From contig CBDDCH010000002.1 of the NCBI GenBank assembly GCA_965226215.1, positions 558,001 to 622,000 of the forward strand: a stretch of 64,000 nucleotides of DNA, given 5' to 3'. The stretch comes from G963668345 sp965226215 (GTDB lineage: Bacteria; Acidobacteriota; Terriglobia; Bryobacterales; UBA6623). Under the pieces are notes generated by a model, which was not told the DNA's origin, made no database searches, and saw only the letters and a list, made by a program, of their open reading frames with translations. The translations under genes and the position numbers were made by a program. How positions within the stretch are numbered: position 1 is the stretch's first letter; the number at the start of each line of letters is the position of its first letter. This document shows, piece by piece, positions 41,609-50,615 of the stretch.

Positions 41609-44600
41609 ATGATTGCACTCGGGAACAAACGGCTTCTTTTCGCCGCCGTAGTAGCTTTACTGGCGGCCTTACCTGCGAGTGCAGCCGACCGGGTCCGCCA
41701 CTTCACCGTCATTCTTTCCGAACCGTCCATTGCACAACGCGTTCCTAACCACCCGCGGGCTCCTGACGGCCGGGTTCAAGTCGACAAGCCCGAGTTTCAG
41801 CTTATGACTCGGCAGGCCGCTTTCGCCCAGGATCCTATAAAGAGGGCTGTCGAGGACCTTGGCGCCGAAGTCACCGGCTCGGTTTGCCACGTTCTTAACG
41901 CTGTCTTCGTCAAAGCCACGCGCGAACAAGCCGTACGGCTCGTCCGGTTGGCGGGTGTCAAGCGTGTAGTGCAAGCGCGACGCTTCAAGCTTATGCTGAA
42001 CACCGCAGCGGACATCGTCGATATGCCGGCTGCCTGGAATGCCTTAGGTGGCGTAGGTAACGCCGGAGCGGGAATACGGATCGGCATCATCGATACGGGA
42101 ATCGATATCGATCATCCAGCCCTCGACGACTCATTACTCGTGCCCCCGCCGGGGTTTCCCAAGGGGCGTCCCGAGCATCTCGCTTTTACAAGCAACAAGG
42201 TCATCGCGGCGCGAAGTTATGTTCAATTACTCAGCTCGCAAGACCCCGCCTTTTCGCGTGCTGATGACGAGACACCTCGAGACCGTGTAGGGCACGGGAC
42301 GGCGGTCGCCGCAATCGCCGCAGGCCAACGAGTAAGCGCCCCAGCCGCCGTGCTCACCGGCGTGGCCCCGAAGGCGTTCTTAGGGAACTACAAGATCTTC
42401 GGCTCGCCCGCTATCAATGAGTTCAGCAACAGCAATGCCGTCATCGCCGCGATTGACGACGCTGTGATCGACGGAATGGACGTGATCAGCATCAGCTTTG
42501 GCACTGTGGCCCAGTTTCCCTATGATTCGGAGGGAGATACCTGCTTTGAGGAACCTGGCATCTTGTGCGACCCGGTTGCCCTTGCCGCTCAGAGCGCGGT
42601 AGAGGACTTTGGTGTGGTCGTCATCGCCGCGGCCGGCAATGCCGGTGCTTTTGGAGAGCAGCAGTTCCCCACGCTCAACAGCATTGCCACCCCGGCGTCC
42701 GCTCCCGCCGTAACCGCGGTCGGTGCAACCGTCAACTCCCGGCAGTTCGTCCGATCAGTTCGGTTTGCGGGACAAAGCGTAACGGCAATCTCGGGTACCG
42801 GCCCTAAGCCCGCCTCGCCCCTAGCAGCCGAAGGTCGCGATACCGCGGCGGTAGGCGATCCATTCGCCTGCCAGGTGCTACCCGACGATTCTCTCCAGGG
42901 CGTGATTGCCGTCGTGGTGCGTGGCGAGTGCGATTTCGAATACAAAGTCGCCAATGCTGCTGCCGCGGGCGCGGTGGGGGTCGTAGTTACCAATGTCGAT
43001 GGGCAAGACGAGCCCTTCGTCATGGTCGAACTTGAAACCACCGACATCCCGGCGTTTATGATCGGCGCGAGTGCGGGACAGGGGTTGCGCCAAGCACTCG
43101 GTAGCTCCCAGGGGACCGTAGTTACTCTCGACCCGACGCTGATTGCCCGCCCGTTCGCCGCCGACCAAGTCGCTCCTTTCAGCTCTCGGGGGCCCAGCCC
43201 CAGCAACAACTTGAAACCGGATCTGGTTGCCCCCGGTGTCTTCATCTATACCGCGGCGCAGCAGTTCGATCCCAATGGCGATACCTTTGATGCGACCGGG
43301 TACCTTTCCGTCGACGGGACCAGCTTTGCGGCCCCCTTTGTTGCCGGCGCCGCGGCTCTGGTCAAGCAGCGAAATCCGGGACTTTCGGCGGCGCAAGTGA
43401 AGTCGGCTCTGGTCAACTCGACCAGCGATTTGGTCTTTGAAGACGATGAGTTCGCTCGCGTGACTTCGATGGGTGCCGGACTGCTTCAGATTCCCGCCGC
43501 CCTCGATCCCATTGCCACCGCCGAACCCGCGACCATCAGCTTCGGCGCGGTCAACGGCGTTGCTCTTCCCCTCGAGCGAGACGTGGTCCTCACCAATGTC
43601 GGCACCGGATCGGAGACGTTTCATCTGTCGATCGAGCCTTACGATTTTGACCCCAATGCAGCGGTAAGTGTAAACGGAGCCGCCACGGTAGACCTCGAGC
43701 TAGGAGCAGGCAGCTCCACCACGTTCGAAGTTGGACTGTCCGGAGCAACCCCTCCACCCGGCGCCTATGAGGGCGTGATTCGGGTCGAGTCCGCTTCGGC
43801 CGGTGCGTCACTACGAATTCCCTACTACTACGTCGTGGGTGACGGCGTCCCCTTCAATTCTTTTGCTATCACCGGCACAGGCGTGGTAGGCACCGTCAAC
43901 GAACCTCACCCCGAACTTCTTGTCTTTCGGGTGATCGATCGCCATGGGCAACCGATTGCCAACCTAGACGTTCAGTTCAATGTCGTCACGGGCGGTGGGT
44001 CGATCTTCCAAGCTGACAGCTCAACCGACGCTTTCGGCGTGGCTGCCGCGGATGTCGACATGGGCCCCGACTCCGGCCCCCAGGACTTCGAGGCAGTGGC
44101 CGGCGGCTTAACCATTCCCTTCTTTAACGCCGCTCGGCGGAAACCCTTTATGGAAGCGATCGTCAACGCGGCGAGCTTCGCAGCGGGACAGCCGGTCGCG
44201 CCCGGGTCGATTGTTTCGATCTTTGGTGATTCTCTTGCCGAATTCCTCGGCTCGGCCTACACTCTTCCCCTGCCGGTTGCGCTCAAACACGTCAGCGTTA
44301 GTTTCGACTTTCCCGAAGAAGGAATCAGTATTCCCGGGCGATTCTATTTCTCGAGCGCTGAGCAGTTGAACATCCAGGTGCCGTGGGAACTAGCCGGGTT
44401 GAACTTCGCGTTCGTCAAGGTGCGAATCGAGGACTCCGCGAGCACCGTCTTCAACCTGCCGCTCGCGGACTACGCACCCGGCATCTTCGAATTCAGACTG
44501 GGCGGGAAGCTTTACGGCGTGGTAACTCATGCGGACGGCACGGTGGTTACGCCTCAAAGCCCCGCCCGAGCGGGCGAAACCGTGGTCGTTTACGCCACCG

Positions 44601-44857
44601 GCCTGGGTCCACTTGATACTCCGCAGACCACCGGTGAGCCGGCGCCCTTCAGCCCGCTTGCGCGAACTCGAGTCATTCCCGAGGTGACAATCGGGGGAAA
44701 GAAAGCAACTGTCCGGTTCTCGGGACTCACCCCCGACCTGGTGGGCCTTTATCAGGTCAACGTTACGCTGCCCGATCCACTTCCGAGCGGCGACCAGCAG
44801 CTCTTTGTGAGCGCCAACGGCATCCAAAGTAGTTCGGTGACCATGGCAATCCGGTAG
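41609..44857 (+). CDS. Secreted subtilisin-like (S8) protease with PA insert and Solibacter-type C-terminal domain
   Basis: 1082 residues from ATG 41609, where a signal peptide begins (RLLFAAVVALLAALPASAA). A propeptide follows, then the S8 domain with the catalytic Asp in GIIDTGIDIDHPAL (~163), His in VGHGTAVAAIAAG (~228) and Ser in GTSFAAPFVAGAAAL (~570). A PA (protease-associated) domain is inserted at about 417-490 (VIAVVVRGECDFEYK). Ig-like regions follow. The last ~235 residues (NAASFAAGQPVAPGSIVSIF ... YATGLGPLDTP ... LYQVNVTLP) are the domain described as the Solibacter uncharacterised C-terminal type, a strong lineage marker. An extracellular or surface protease is likely. Confidence 0.93.
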   Translation: MIALGNKRLLFAAVVALLAALPASAADRVRHFTVILSEPSIAQRVPNHPRAPDGRVQVDKPEFQLMTRQAAFAQDPIKRAVEDLGAEVTGSVCHVLNAVFVKATREQAVRLVRLAGVKRVVQARRFKLMLNTAADIVDMPAAWNALGGVGNAGAGIRIGIIDTGIDIDHPALDDSLLVPPPGFPKGRPEHLAFTSNKVIAARSYVQLLSSQDPAFSRADDETPRDRVGHGTAVAAIAAGQRVSAPAAVLTGVAPKAFLGNYKIFGSPAINEFSNSNAVIAAIDDAVIDGMDVISISFGTVAQFPYDSEGDTCFEEPGILCDPVALAAQSAVEDFGVVVIAAAGNAGAFGEQQFPTLNSIATPASAPAVTAVGATVNSRQFVRSVRFAGQSVTAISGTGPKPASPLAAEGRDTAAVGDPFACQVLPDDSLQGVIAVVVRGECDFEYKVANAAAAGAVGVVVTNVDGQDEPFVMVELETTDIPAFMIGASAGQGLRQALGSSQGTVVTLDPTLIARPFAADQVAPFSSRGPSPSNNLKPDLVAPGVFIYTAAQQFDPNGDTFDATGYLSVDGTSFAAPFVAGAAALVKQRNPGLSAAQVKSALVNSTSDLVFEDDEFARVTSMGAGLLQIPAALDPIATAEPATISFGAVNGVALPLERDVVLTNVGTGSETFHLSIEPYDFDPNAAVSVNGAATVDLELGAGSSTTFEVGLSGATPPPGAYEGVIRVESASAGASLRIPYYYVVGDGVPFNSFAITGTGVVGTVNEPHPELLVFRVIDRHGQPIANLDVQFNVVTGGGSIFQADSSTDAFGVAAADVDMGPDSGPQDFEAVAGGLTIPFFNAARRKPFMEAIVNAASFAAGQPVAPGSIVSIFGDSLAEFLGSAYTLPLPVALKHVSVSFDFPEEGISIPGRFYFSSAEQLNIQVPWELAGLNFAFVKVRIEDSASTVFNLPLADYAPGIFEFRLGGKLYGVVTHADGTVVTPQSPARAGETVVVYATGLGPLDTPQTTGEPAPFSPLARTRVIPEVTIGGKKATVRFSGLTPDLVGLYQVNVTLPDPLPSGDQQLFVSANGIQSSSVTMAIR

Positions 44858-44880
44858 GGGGCTAAGAGCTAGAATGGGAA

Positions 44881-45123
44881 ATGATGGCCGGGTTAAACAT
44901 TGAGTTGATTCCCGACGCCAAAGACGGTGGATTCACGGCTCGGCTGCCAGACATTCCCGCCTACGGCGAAGGGGAGACTGAAGAAGCGGCGATCGCCGAT
45001 CTCAAAGAGGCTCTCAAGACCTACATCGAGGCCTTCGGGCTCGAGGACGCTCTCTCCCGAGTCAATACTCCCACTGTACTTCGCCAGCTCGACGTAGAAC
45101 TTTCGGATCTAGTGCGTGCCTAG
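44881..45123 (+). CDS. hicB: HicB-family antitoxin
   Basis: An 80-residue protein with the HicB partial RNase H-like fold: LNIELIPDAKDGGFTARLPD, then YGEGETEEAAIADLKEALKT. A short C-terminal tail follows; no separate DNA-binding domain is obvious. Its stop codon TAG (45121-45123) is the left flank of a family B mobile element that separates it from hicA. In the pre-insertion arrangement, hicA started at GTG 45116, overlapping hicB by eight bases. Confidence 0.85.
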   Translation: MMAGLNIELIPDAKDGGFTARLPDIPAYGEGETEEAAIADLKEALKTYIEAFGLEDALSRVNTPTVLRQLDVELSDLVRA

Positions 45124-45304
45124 CCCGCTTTTCTCACCACGTGGCGGGGCGAAGTGCGTGAGAGGCCCGTCAGTACAAGGCGCGCGCCGCTCGACGAGCA
45201 GAGGCGTACTTGAACAGTACGTTGAGCACGGCGAGCAAACGCAACGCAGTAATGGCGGGCTTATCGCGTGCTTCGGCCGTCAGGTGGTGAGAAAAGCGGG
45301 CTAG
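45120..45304. repeat. Family B MITE-like element between hicB and hicA
   Basis: The element proper is 45124-45300 (177 bp) with perfect 17-bp inverted ends, CCCGCTTTTCTCACCAC and GTGGTGAGAAAAGCGGG, flanked by direct CTAG repeats (45120-45123 and 45301-45304). It is non-coding; the short frame across it (45116-45304) is the disrupted start of hicA reading into the element. Length and interior match the oppD/oppF copy. Confidence 0.95.
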
Positions 45305-45305
45305 A

Positions 45306-45515
45306 CTGCCTCGTGCAACGGGCACGCAGATGGTGCGCTTCTTACAACGTGAAGGATTTGCCCTCGTCCGCGGGAGCCACCACGCAATGGCCAAAGGCGA
45401 GCTCAGAACAACGGTACCAGTCCATGGGTCTCGGCGGCTAAAGATCGGCACCCTTCGAGGAATCCTTCGGGACATTCGCATGAGCCCGGCCGAGTTTGAA
45501 GAACGATGGAAGTAG
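45306..45515 (+). CDS. hicA: HicA-family mRNA interferase toxin, start displaced by element insertion
   Basis: The frame from CTG 45306 reads LPRATGTQMVRFLQREGFAL, then VRGSHHAMAKGEL and VPVHGSRRLKIGTLRGILRD, a full HicA double-stranded-RNA-binding-like fold with the catalytic His of GSHH. A gene finder would choose ATG 45330 (61 residues), which cuts off the first helix. The native start appears to be GTG 45116, now 181 bases upstream across a mobile element; rejoining gives a normal HicA N terminus, MPRLPRATGTQ. The gene is therefore probably silenced or poorly expressed, leaving hicB without a working partner. Confidence 0.75.
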   Translation: MPRATGTQMVRFLQREGFALVRGSHHAMAKGELRTTVPVHGSRRLKIGTLRGILRDIRMSPAEFEERWK

Positions 45516-45759
45516 GACGTTCGGCCTACCAGACCTCAGGGCGGAGCATTGGCTACGTCACTAATCAGAAAAAGCTGCGGATCTCAACGGCGACAACCAC
45601 GCTACAGACCAATTCTGCTTGGGCCGCGGACGGGTCATGACGCGCGAGTCGGCCTAACGGTTCGGCCTTCAGCAAATCCGGGCCCAGGCCGCTGCCGAAC
45701 GTTCCCCTCTGAGGATTCTCGCTCACTTGCGCCTGTAGCCGCATTGGTCATTTGTGTTC

Positions 45760-45795
45760 CCAAAGACGGTGGATTCACGGCTCGACTGCCCGACA
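45760..45795 (+). pseudogene. HicB fragment
   Basis: CCAAAGACGGTGGATTCACG and the following GCTCG are identical to hicB positions 44921-44945, and the translated KDGGFTARLPD is kept. There is no start or continuation, so it is a small relic lying upstream of rpsA. Confidence 0.6.
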
Positions 45796-45909
45796 GCAGC
45801 CTGCCTCTACAGTTTTGCCGTGAGAAAAGCGCCCTTGACGGCGACGATGGCAAGCCCGCGCCGCCAATGTACCCTATGGGACAATGAAGCCAAGCCGCGC
45901 TCGGTACCC

Positions 45910-47661
45910 ATGAGTCAATCCGCGGAATCCGAATCTCCCCCCGAGAAGAAGCCTCCCTCGGCCGACGTGCCACCCTCTTCAGAGCCGGAAACCGCCGCTG
46001 AAGGGTCGTTTTCCGACCTGCTGGATCAATTCGAAAGACGACAAGAGAAACCCGCCTACCGCGAAGGCGGAGTGCTAACGGGAACGGTCGTGAGTGTCCG
46101 CGACGACGGCGTCTTCGTGGACATTGGCCGCAAATCAGAAGCGTTCCTGCCCCTCGAAAACCGTTCTGAGAAAGACGAGGATCCCGAGCTACGGGTGGGA
46201 AACTCTGTGGACATAAGCATCACCGGACGTTCGCCGGACGGTTACCTGCTGCTTTCCCGGGTGATTGCCGAGCGCCCGCAAAACTGGGCGCAGTTTGAAT
46301 GGGCGTTCTCGACCGGAGCCGCCGTCGCCGGGACTGTTACGGAAACCATCAAGGGCGGCCTCGCCGTCGATGTCGGTGTGCGGGCCTTTATGCCCGCGTC
46401 GCGCTCCGGTATCAAGGACAGCTCCGAACTCGAGAAGCTTGTCGGCACGGAGGTTCGCTGCCGCATCATCCAGCTCGATGTAGACGACGAGAACGTTATC
46501 GTCGATCGGCGAATCCTGCTCGAAGAAGAAAAAGAGCGTCAGCGCGAAGAAGCGATTGCCCAGCTGGAACCTGGTGCTGTAGTCCAAGGCACGGTTAGAA
46601 ATATCCGGGACTTCGGCGCCTTCCTTGACCTTGGGGGCGTTGACGCCTTGCTCCACGCCAAGGACCTCTCGTGGGACAGGACCTCTGACGTTTCGGCGGT
46701 TCTTTCCGAAGGAGACTCGCTGGAAGTCAAGGTTCTGAAGATCGAAAACAGCGGGAAGCGGATCTCCGTGGGCCGTAAGCAGCTCACGCCGGACCCCTGG
46801 ACGCTGATCGGCGAAAAACTCAAGGTCGGCGACCGGCGCAAGGGTGAGGTCAAACTGCTGAAAGACTTTGGCGCGTTCGTCGCGCTCGAACCCGGCGTCG
46901 AAGGCCTGGTGCACATTTCGGAGATGTCCTGGGCCCGCCGGGTGCGCCACCCGGGGGACCTCCTCAAGGTCGGCGAGGTCGTTGACGTTGTCGTGCTCGA
47001 CATCAAAGCGGCGGACCGGCGGATCTCGCTAGGCATCAAGCAAGCGCTAGGGGATCCCTGGGAACGTATCCGCGAAGATTTCCCGGTCGGCAAGGTCGTC
47101 GAAGGTACGGTACGGAACTTGATGAAGTTCGGCGCGTTCGTTGAGGTCGCCGACGGGGTCGAAGGACTCGTTCACATATCGGATTTAACCGCCGAAAGGC
47201 AGGTGAACCATCCCAGCGAAGTTCTCAAGGTCGATCAGAAGATTCAGGCTGCCGTCGTCGAAATCGACCCCGAAAAGCGCCGTCTTAAGCTCAGTATCAA
47301 GAAACTCGAGCCGGACGGCCAGGACAACTTCATGCTAGAAGCCAAGCTCGGTGACACGGTGACCGGGCGTGTGCTAAAAGTGCGGCGGGGGGAAGCGACG
47401 ATCGAGCTGGGAGAAGGAGTCAAGGGGATGTGCCGCTGGGACGAATCAGTCGAAGAGACGGCCAGCGACGTGGCTGAATCGGCCCGCTCGACGCAGGACG
47501 TCTCGTCGCTAGGAGACATGCTTCGCTCCGCCTGGCAAGGGGGAGCGGGAGGCGGGTCGGGCTCCGCGCGACCCGAAGAACTCAAGCGCGGCCAAGTGCG
47601 GTCGTTCAAGATTACAGCGTTGGATTCCAAAAGTCGCTCGATTAACCTAGCACTCCCCTGA
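45910..47661 (+). CDS. rpsA: Ribosomal protein S1
   Basis: 583 residues from ATG 45910, with a low-complexity acidic, Ser/Pro-rich N terminus (about 50 residues). Six S1-type OB folds follow, starting near residues 54, 137, 222, 305, 390 and 475; the best conserved carry IRDFGAFLDLGGVDALLH, LKDFGAFVALEPGVEGLVHI and LMKFGAFVEVADGVEGLVHI. The last repeat has a ~45-residue Ser/Gly-rich insertion. It binds mRNA on the 30S subunit and helps initiation on weakly structured leaders. The open frame upstream of 45910 is repeat-derived. Confidence 0.93.
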   Translation: MSQSAESESPPEKKPPSADVPPSSEPETAAEGSFSDLLDQFERRQEKPAYREGGVLTGTVVSVRDDGVFVDIGRKSEAFLPLENRSEKDEDPELRVGNSVDISITGRSPDGYLLLSRVIAERPQNWAQFEWAFSTGAAVAGTVTETIKGGLAVDVGVRAFMPASRSGIKDSSELEKLVGTEVRCRIIQLDVDDENVIVDRRILLEEEKERQREEAIAQLEPGAVVQGTVRNIRDFGAFLDLGGVDALLHAKDLSWDRTSDVSAVLSEGDSLEVKVLKIENSGKRISVGRKQLTPDPWTLIGEKLKVGDRRKGEVKLLKDFGAFVALEPGVEGLVHISEMSWARRVRHPGDLLKVGEVVDVVVLDIKAADRRISLGIKQALGDPWERIREDFPVGKVVEGTVRNLMKFGAFVEVADGVEGLVHISDLTAERQVNHPSEVLKVDQKIQAAVVEIDPEKRRLKLSIKKLEPDGQDNFMLEAKLGDTVTGRVLKVRRGEATIELGEGVKGMCRWDESVEETASDVAESARSTQDVSSLGDMLRSAWQGGAGGGSGSARPEELKRGQVRSFKITALDSKSRSINLALP

Positions 47662-48027
47662 CCCGGGCGAGCCGCCGTATGGATCGTTACCAAGCTTGCT
47701 GCGCCGCTGAGCGGTGAGCAGAACGGGACTTCGATGCCTCGCGTCCAACCACATGAAGGGGACGCAAGCTGACCCGAGGACGAAGGCTCGCAACCTTCGG
47801 TTGAGTTGTCCTGTTGCCCCGCCGGAGGGCTTACGGGGTAGCGGGACTCGGGGTCCGTCGGGAAGCCAAATAGCGATCGCAAACGCGCCTAGGTAATATT
47901 TTTCCGTCTCAAAGAGCGGGAACCCACACGGCGGCTGGCTCTTTGGAGAAGATTTGGATATATTCATGGGAGACGGGTCGATGTCCGGCAGGCCGCAATG
48001 CGAGCCTGTGGCGATAGGGTTTGAATA
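47662..48027. other. Intergenic region downstream of rpsA
   Basis: No gene is assigned. It contains GC-rich inverted pairs around 47775-47800 (CGAAGGCTCGCAACCTTCG) that could form the rpsA transcript end, but no T tract follows. A 106-codon minus-strand frame (47647-47967) has no family features. Confidence 0.4.
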
Positions 48028-48591
48028 ATGACGGCGGTCTTTAAAGCTGCTCGGGTCCTGCTGGTCGTTGGGCTCTTACTGCTACTGCCGGACGCCTGGG
48101 CCCAAAAGAGATACGATCCCCGCAGCATGGCTCCCTACGTGCCGACTCCGCCCGAGGTCGTCGAGCGAATGCTGGAAATTGCTGCCGTCAACAGCAACGA
48201 CACCGTTTACGATTTGGGTTCCGGGGATGGGCGAATCATCATTGCCGCGGCGCGGAAGTTCGGAGCTCGGGCGGTCGGAGTTGAGCTCGACGAGGAGCTA
48301 GCCAAACAAACAGCGGGCCGTGTAAGAGAGTTGAACATCCACGACCGTGTTCGTGTTGTTCAGGGTAATCTGCTTGAAGTCGACCTGAGCCCAGCCTCCG
48401 TTGTCACTGTGTACCTGCTCACCTCTTCGAACATGAAGCTGAGGCCGAGGCTCGAGCAAAGCCTAAAGCCCGGCTCGCGCGTCGTCTCGCACGACTTCCA
48501 AATCATGGGATGGACGCCGGTTAAAACGGAATCGTTTGCGGGCCCGGGCCGAACCCACACCATCTACCTCTACCGGGTGGGCAAGCAATGA
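48028..48591 (+). CDS. Exported SAM-dependent methyltransferase-like protein
   Basis: A 187-residue protein with a clear signal peptide (VLLVVGLLLLLPDAWA-Q) followed by a class I methyltransferase domain: YVPTPPEVVERMLEIAAVN, motif I VYDLGSGDGRIIIAAAR, acidic VGVELDEELA, and VVQGNLLEVDL. Motif I and the acidic residue are intact, so SAM binding is plausible, although SAM is not known to be available in the periplasm. This exported type recurs in Acidobacteria and related groups; function unknown. Alternatively the N-terminal helix is an anchor and the domain stays cytosolic. Confidence 0.8.
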   Translation: MTAVFKAARVLLVVGLLLLLPDAWAQKRYDPRSMAPYVPTPPEVVERMLEIAAVNSNDTVYDLGSGDGRIIIAAARKFGARAVGVELDEELAKQTAGRVRELNIHDRVRVVQGNLLEVDLSPASVVTVYLLTSSNMKLRPRLEQSLKPGSRVVSHDFQIMGWTPVKTESFAGPGRTHTIYLYRVGKQ

Positions 48592-48840
48592 TAGCTTGCG
48601 CCCCTTCCCACACCTAACGCGACGTTCGGCTCGCCCGGCTCTTTTTCAGCAACCTGCCGCCGGCTGGCCTTCGACCCTCAACCACCCCGAATGTTCAAAA
48701 CCGTTCGCTGAACACTAGCCGCCGAGAGCCTGGCCTGAAATCTGCGCCTGGACGTGGCGTACGCATTCTTGCGTGCTGGAGTGAACCCCAAAAATGAGAC
48801 AGTCGTGATAGCGACACTTTAGCCGGGAAAGGAACTGCGA

Positions 48841-49188
48841 GTGGGCAAGAGACGAGTTTACAAGTTTCCCGAAGAATACCGGAAGATGGCACTGGAGCGG
48901 CTGAAAAGCTGCCAGAGCGTGACAGCGCTGTCGAAGGAGCTGGGGATTCACCGAGGGCTGCTGTACAGGTGGCGAAATCGGATGGAGCCGACGGAGGAGG
49001 GGCCCGGTCCGCCGGTCGCCTCCCGCGAGCGGGAACTGCGCCAGGAGATCCGCGCGTTGCAGCGTCTGTTGGGGGATAAGACGCTGGAAGTGGATTTTTT
49101 CAAAGGCGCCTTCGAAAAAATCGAGGCTCGACGCCACGGCAGCGGCAGCTGTGGCGAGAAGGCGTCTACGACCAAATCCGGGAGTTGA
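48841..49188 (+). CDS. IS3-family OrfA (HTH protein)
   Basis: A 115-residue protein with an N-terminal helix-turn-helix (FPEEYRKMALERLKSCQSVT, ALSKELGIHRGLLYRWR) and a leucine-zipper-like segment (LRQEIRALQRLLGDKTLEVD). At 49115-49120 an A6 run (TTCGAAAAAATC) allows a -1 shift into OrfB; after the shift the frame reads LWREGVYDQIRELMPLQG, joining smoothly to OrfB. Confidence 0.9.
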   Translation: MGKRRVYKFPEEYRKMALERLKSCQSVTALSKELGIHRGLLYRWRNRMEPTEEGPGPPVASRERELRQEIRALQRLLGDKTLEVDFFKGAFEKIEARRHGSGSCGEKASTTKSGS

Positions 49189-50258
49189 TGCCGCTGCAAG
49201 GCAGACTGAGTGTCGAGCGGATGTGCCGGCTGGCCCCAGTGAGCCGGGCGGGTTTCTATCGGTCATTCAAAGAGCAGATGCCGCTGGAAGAAGACATGGA
49301 AGTGCGGTCGGCGATCCAGGAGGTTGCCCTCGAACATCGGCGACGCTATGGCTACCGCAGGGTCGCGGCGGAACTCCGCCGGCGGGGGATGGTGGTGAAC
49401 CACAAACGCGTGGCGCGGATCATGCGCCAGGACGGGTTGCTCGGGGTCCAACCCCGGGCGTTCGTGGCCACCACGGAGGCCGATCATCCGCTGGAGGTTT
49501 ACCTCAACCTAGCCGCCCGCATCAAGCTGACCGGGATCAATCAGCTGTGGGTGGCCGACATCACCTACATCCGGCTGAAGGCCGAGTTCGTTTATCTGGC
49601 CGTGGTCTTGGACGCCTACTCGCGGAAGGTGGTGGGCTGGGCGCTGGAGAGAACGCTGGCCGCCCGCTTGCCGCTGGCGGCACTGGAGCAGGCGATGGCC
49701 GAACGGCAACCGCCGCCCGGCCTGGTCCATCACTCCGATCGCGGTGTGCAGTACGCTTCCGGCGCCTACGTGAGGAGCTTGCGCCGCCAGCAAGCGATCC
49801 CCAGCATGAGTCGGCCGGCGAACCCCTACGACAATGCCAGTTGTGAGAGCTTCATCAAGACGCTCAAGCGGGAGGAGATCTACGCCAACGATTATCAGGA
49901 TCTCGACCACCTGCGCGCGAACATCGAGGACTTCATCGAGCGCTACTACAACCGCTGCCGTCTGCATTCGGCGCTGGGCTATCGGCCCCCCGAGGAGTTC
50001 GAGCGGGCCGCCGGGACGAAGGCGGCTTGCGCCGGAGCGACGATGAGTTTTTTTAGGCAGCAGGAGATCTATCGATCCGATGGGAAGGGGTTGCTGAACG
50101 AGAAGCCGACCGCAGCCGGCTCCCCGAACCATCGTTTCGATGAGTCTCCGGCCGGCTATTCCTCGGCGGGTTGGTCTCCACCAGAGCCCGCCTCCGCTTC
50201 ACCCGCCGAGGACCATGCTAGAACAGAAGAGGCTATGGGGAGAAGGAAAAACCATTGA
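49185..50258 (+). CDS. IS3-family OrfB (DDE transposase)
   Basis: A 357-residue transposase (expressed mainly as OrfAB by frameshift at 49115-49120). The integrase core shows the DDE triad: LWVADITYIRL, VHHSDRGVQYAS, and NPYDNASCESFIKTLKREEI, followed by IDFI/YYNRCRLHSALGYRPP. A Ser/Pro-rich tail of about 70 residues after the core is longer than usual. The frame is intact. Confidence 0.92.
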   Translation: MMPLQGRLSVERMCRLAPVSRAGFYRSFKEQMPLEEDMEVRSAIQEVALEHRRRYGYRRVAAELRRRGMVVNHKRVARIMRQDGLLGVQPRAFVATTEADHPLEVYLNLAARIKLTGINQLWVADITYIRLKAEFVYLAVVLDAYSRKVVGWALERTLAARLPLAALEQAMAERQPPPGLVHHSDRGVQYASGAYVRSLRRQQAIPSMSRPANPYDNASCESFIKTLKREEIYANDYQDLDHLRANIEDFIERYYNRCRLHSALGYRPPEEFERAAGTKAACAGATMSFFRQQEIYRSDGKGLLNEKPTAAGSPNHRFDESPAGYSSAGWSPPEPASASPAEDHARTEEAMGRRKNH

Positions 50259-50307
50259 ACGGCGAGTGTCGCTACCGCCGATTGTCTCAGCGGAGGGGTT
50301 CACCCCA

Positions 50308-50615
50308 GTGCTGTGTAGCCATTCGTGGCGACATCGAGTCGCGCGAACAATCGTGTCTGTGCTGATACCGACAGAAACGCCGGCGCGCCGGAAGGTCTTC
50401 TGGGCTCCCTCCTGGACGAAAGACGAAAAGTGTTACCCACGTCCCCGGTCTGTACTGTTTTGCCGTGAGAAAATACCTCCGGCCGCCGCGCAATGAAGCC
50501 GCGCAGTGTATGTGCTAAGCTGCACTAGCAAAACGTAAGAGGAAGGTGTCTTGAGGTATTTCCGGTGGCGGAATGGCAAATCTGATCTCACGAGTTTCTT
50601 GCGCTTCGGTGCGCG
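50308..50615. other. Intergenic region between IS3 element and mutarotase-like gene
   Basis: No gene. CTGTTTTGCCGTGAGAAAA (50455-50473) resembles 45806-45822 upstream of rpsA, so a further short dispersed repeat is likely. No promoter is clear. Confidence 0.4.

Larger units (their letters stand above)
48777..50307. mobile_element. Intact IS3-family insertion sequence
   Basis: A 1531-bp element bounded by imperfect inverted repeats (left TGGAGTGAACCCC, right end reverse complement TGGGGTGAACCCC, with similarity continuing for about 37 bases including GAGACAGTC/GAGACAATC and TAGCGACACT). It is flanked by 4-bp direct repeats GTGC (48773-48776 and 50308-50311). It contains two overlapping transposase frames joined by a predicted -1 frameshift. 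The flank size and layout suggest an IS407-like subgroup. Confidence 0.93.

Noticed and set aside
45116..45304. 62-codon frame across the family B element (and its equivalent at 39453-39644)
   Set aside because: It is the original start of hicA (or oppF) reading into inserted DNA, not an independent gene.
47647..47967. 106-codon minus-strand frame, also considered as a structured RNA
   Set aside because: No signature of 6S, tmRNA, SRP or RNase P RNA could be found, and the peptide has no family features.
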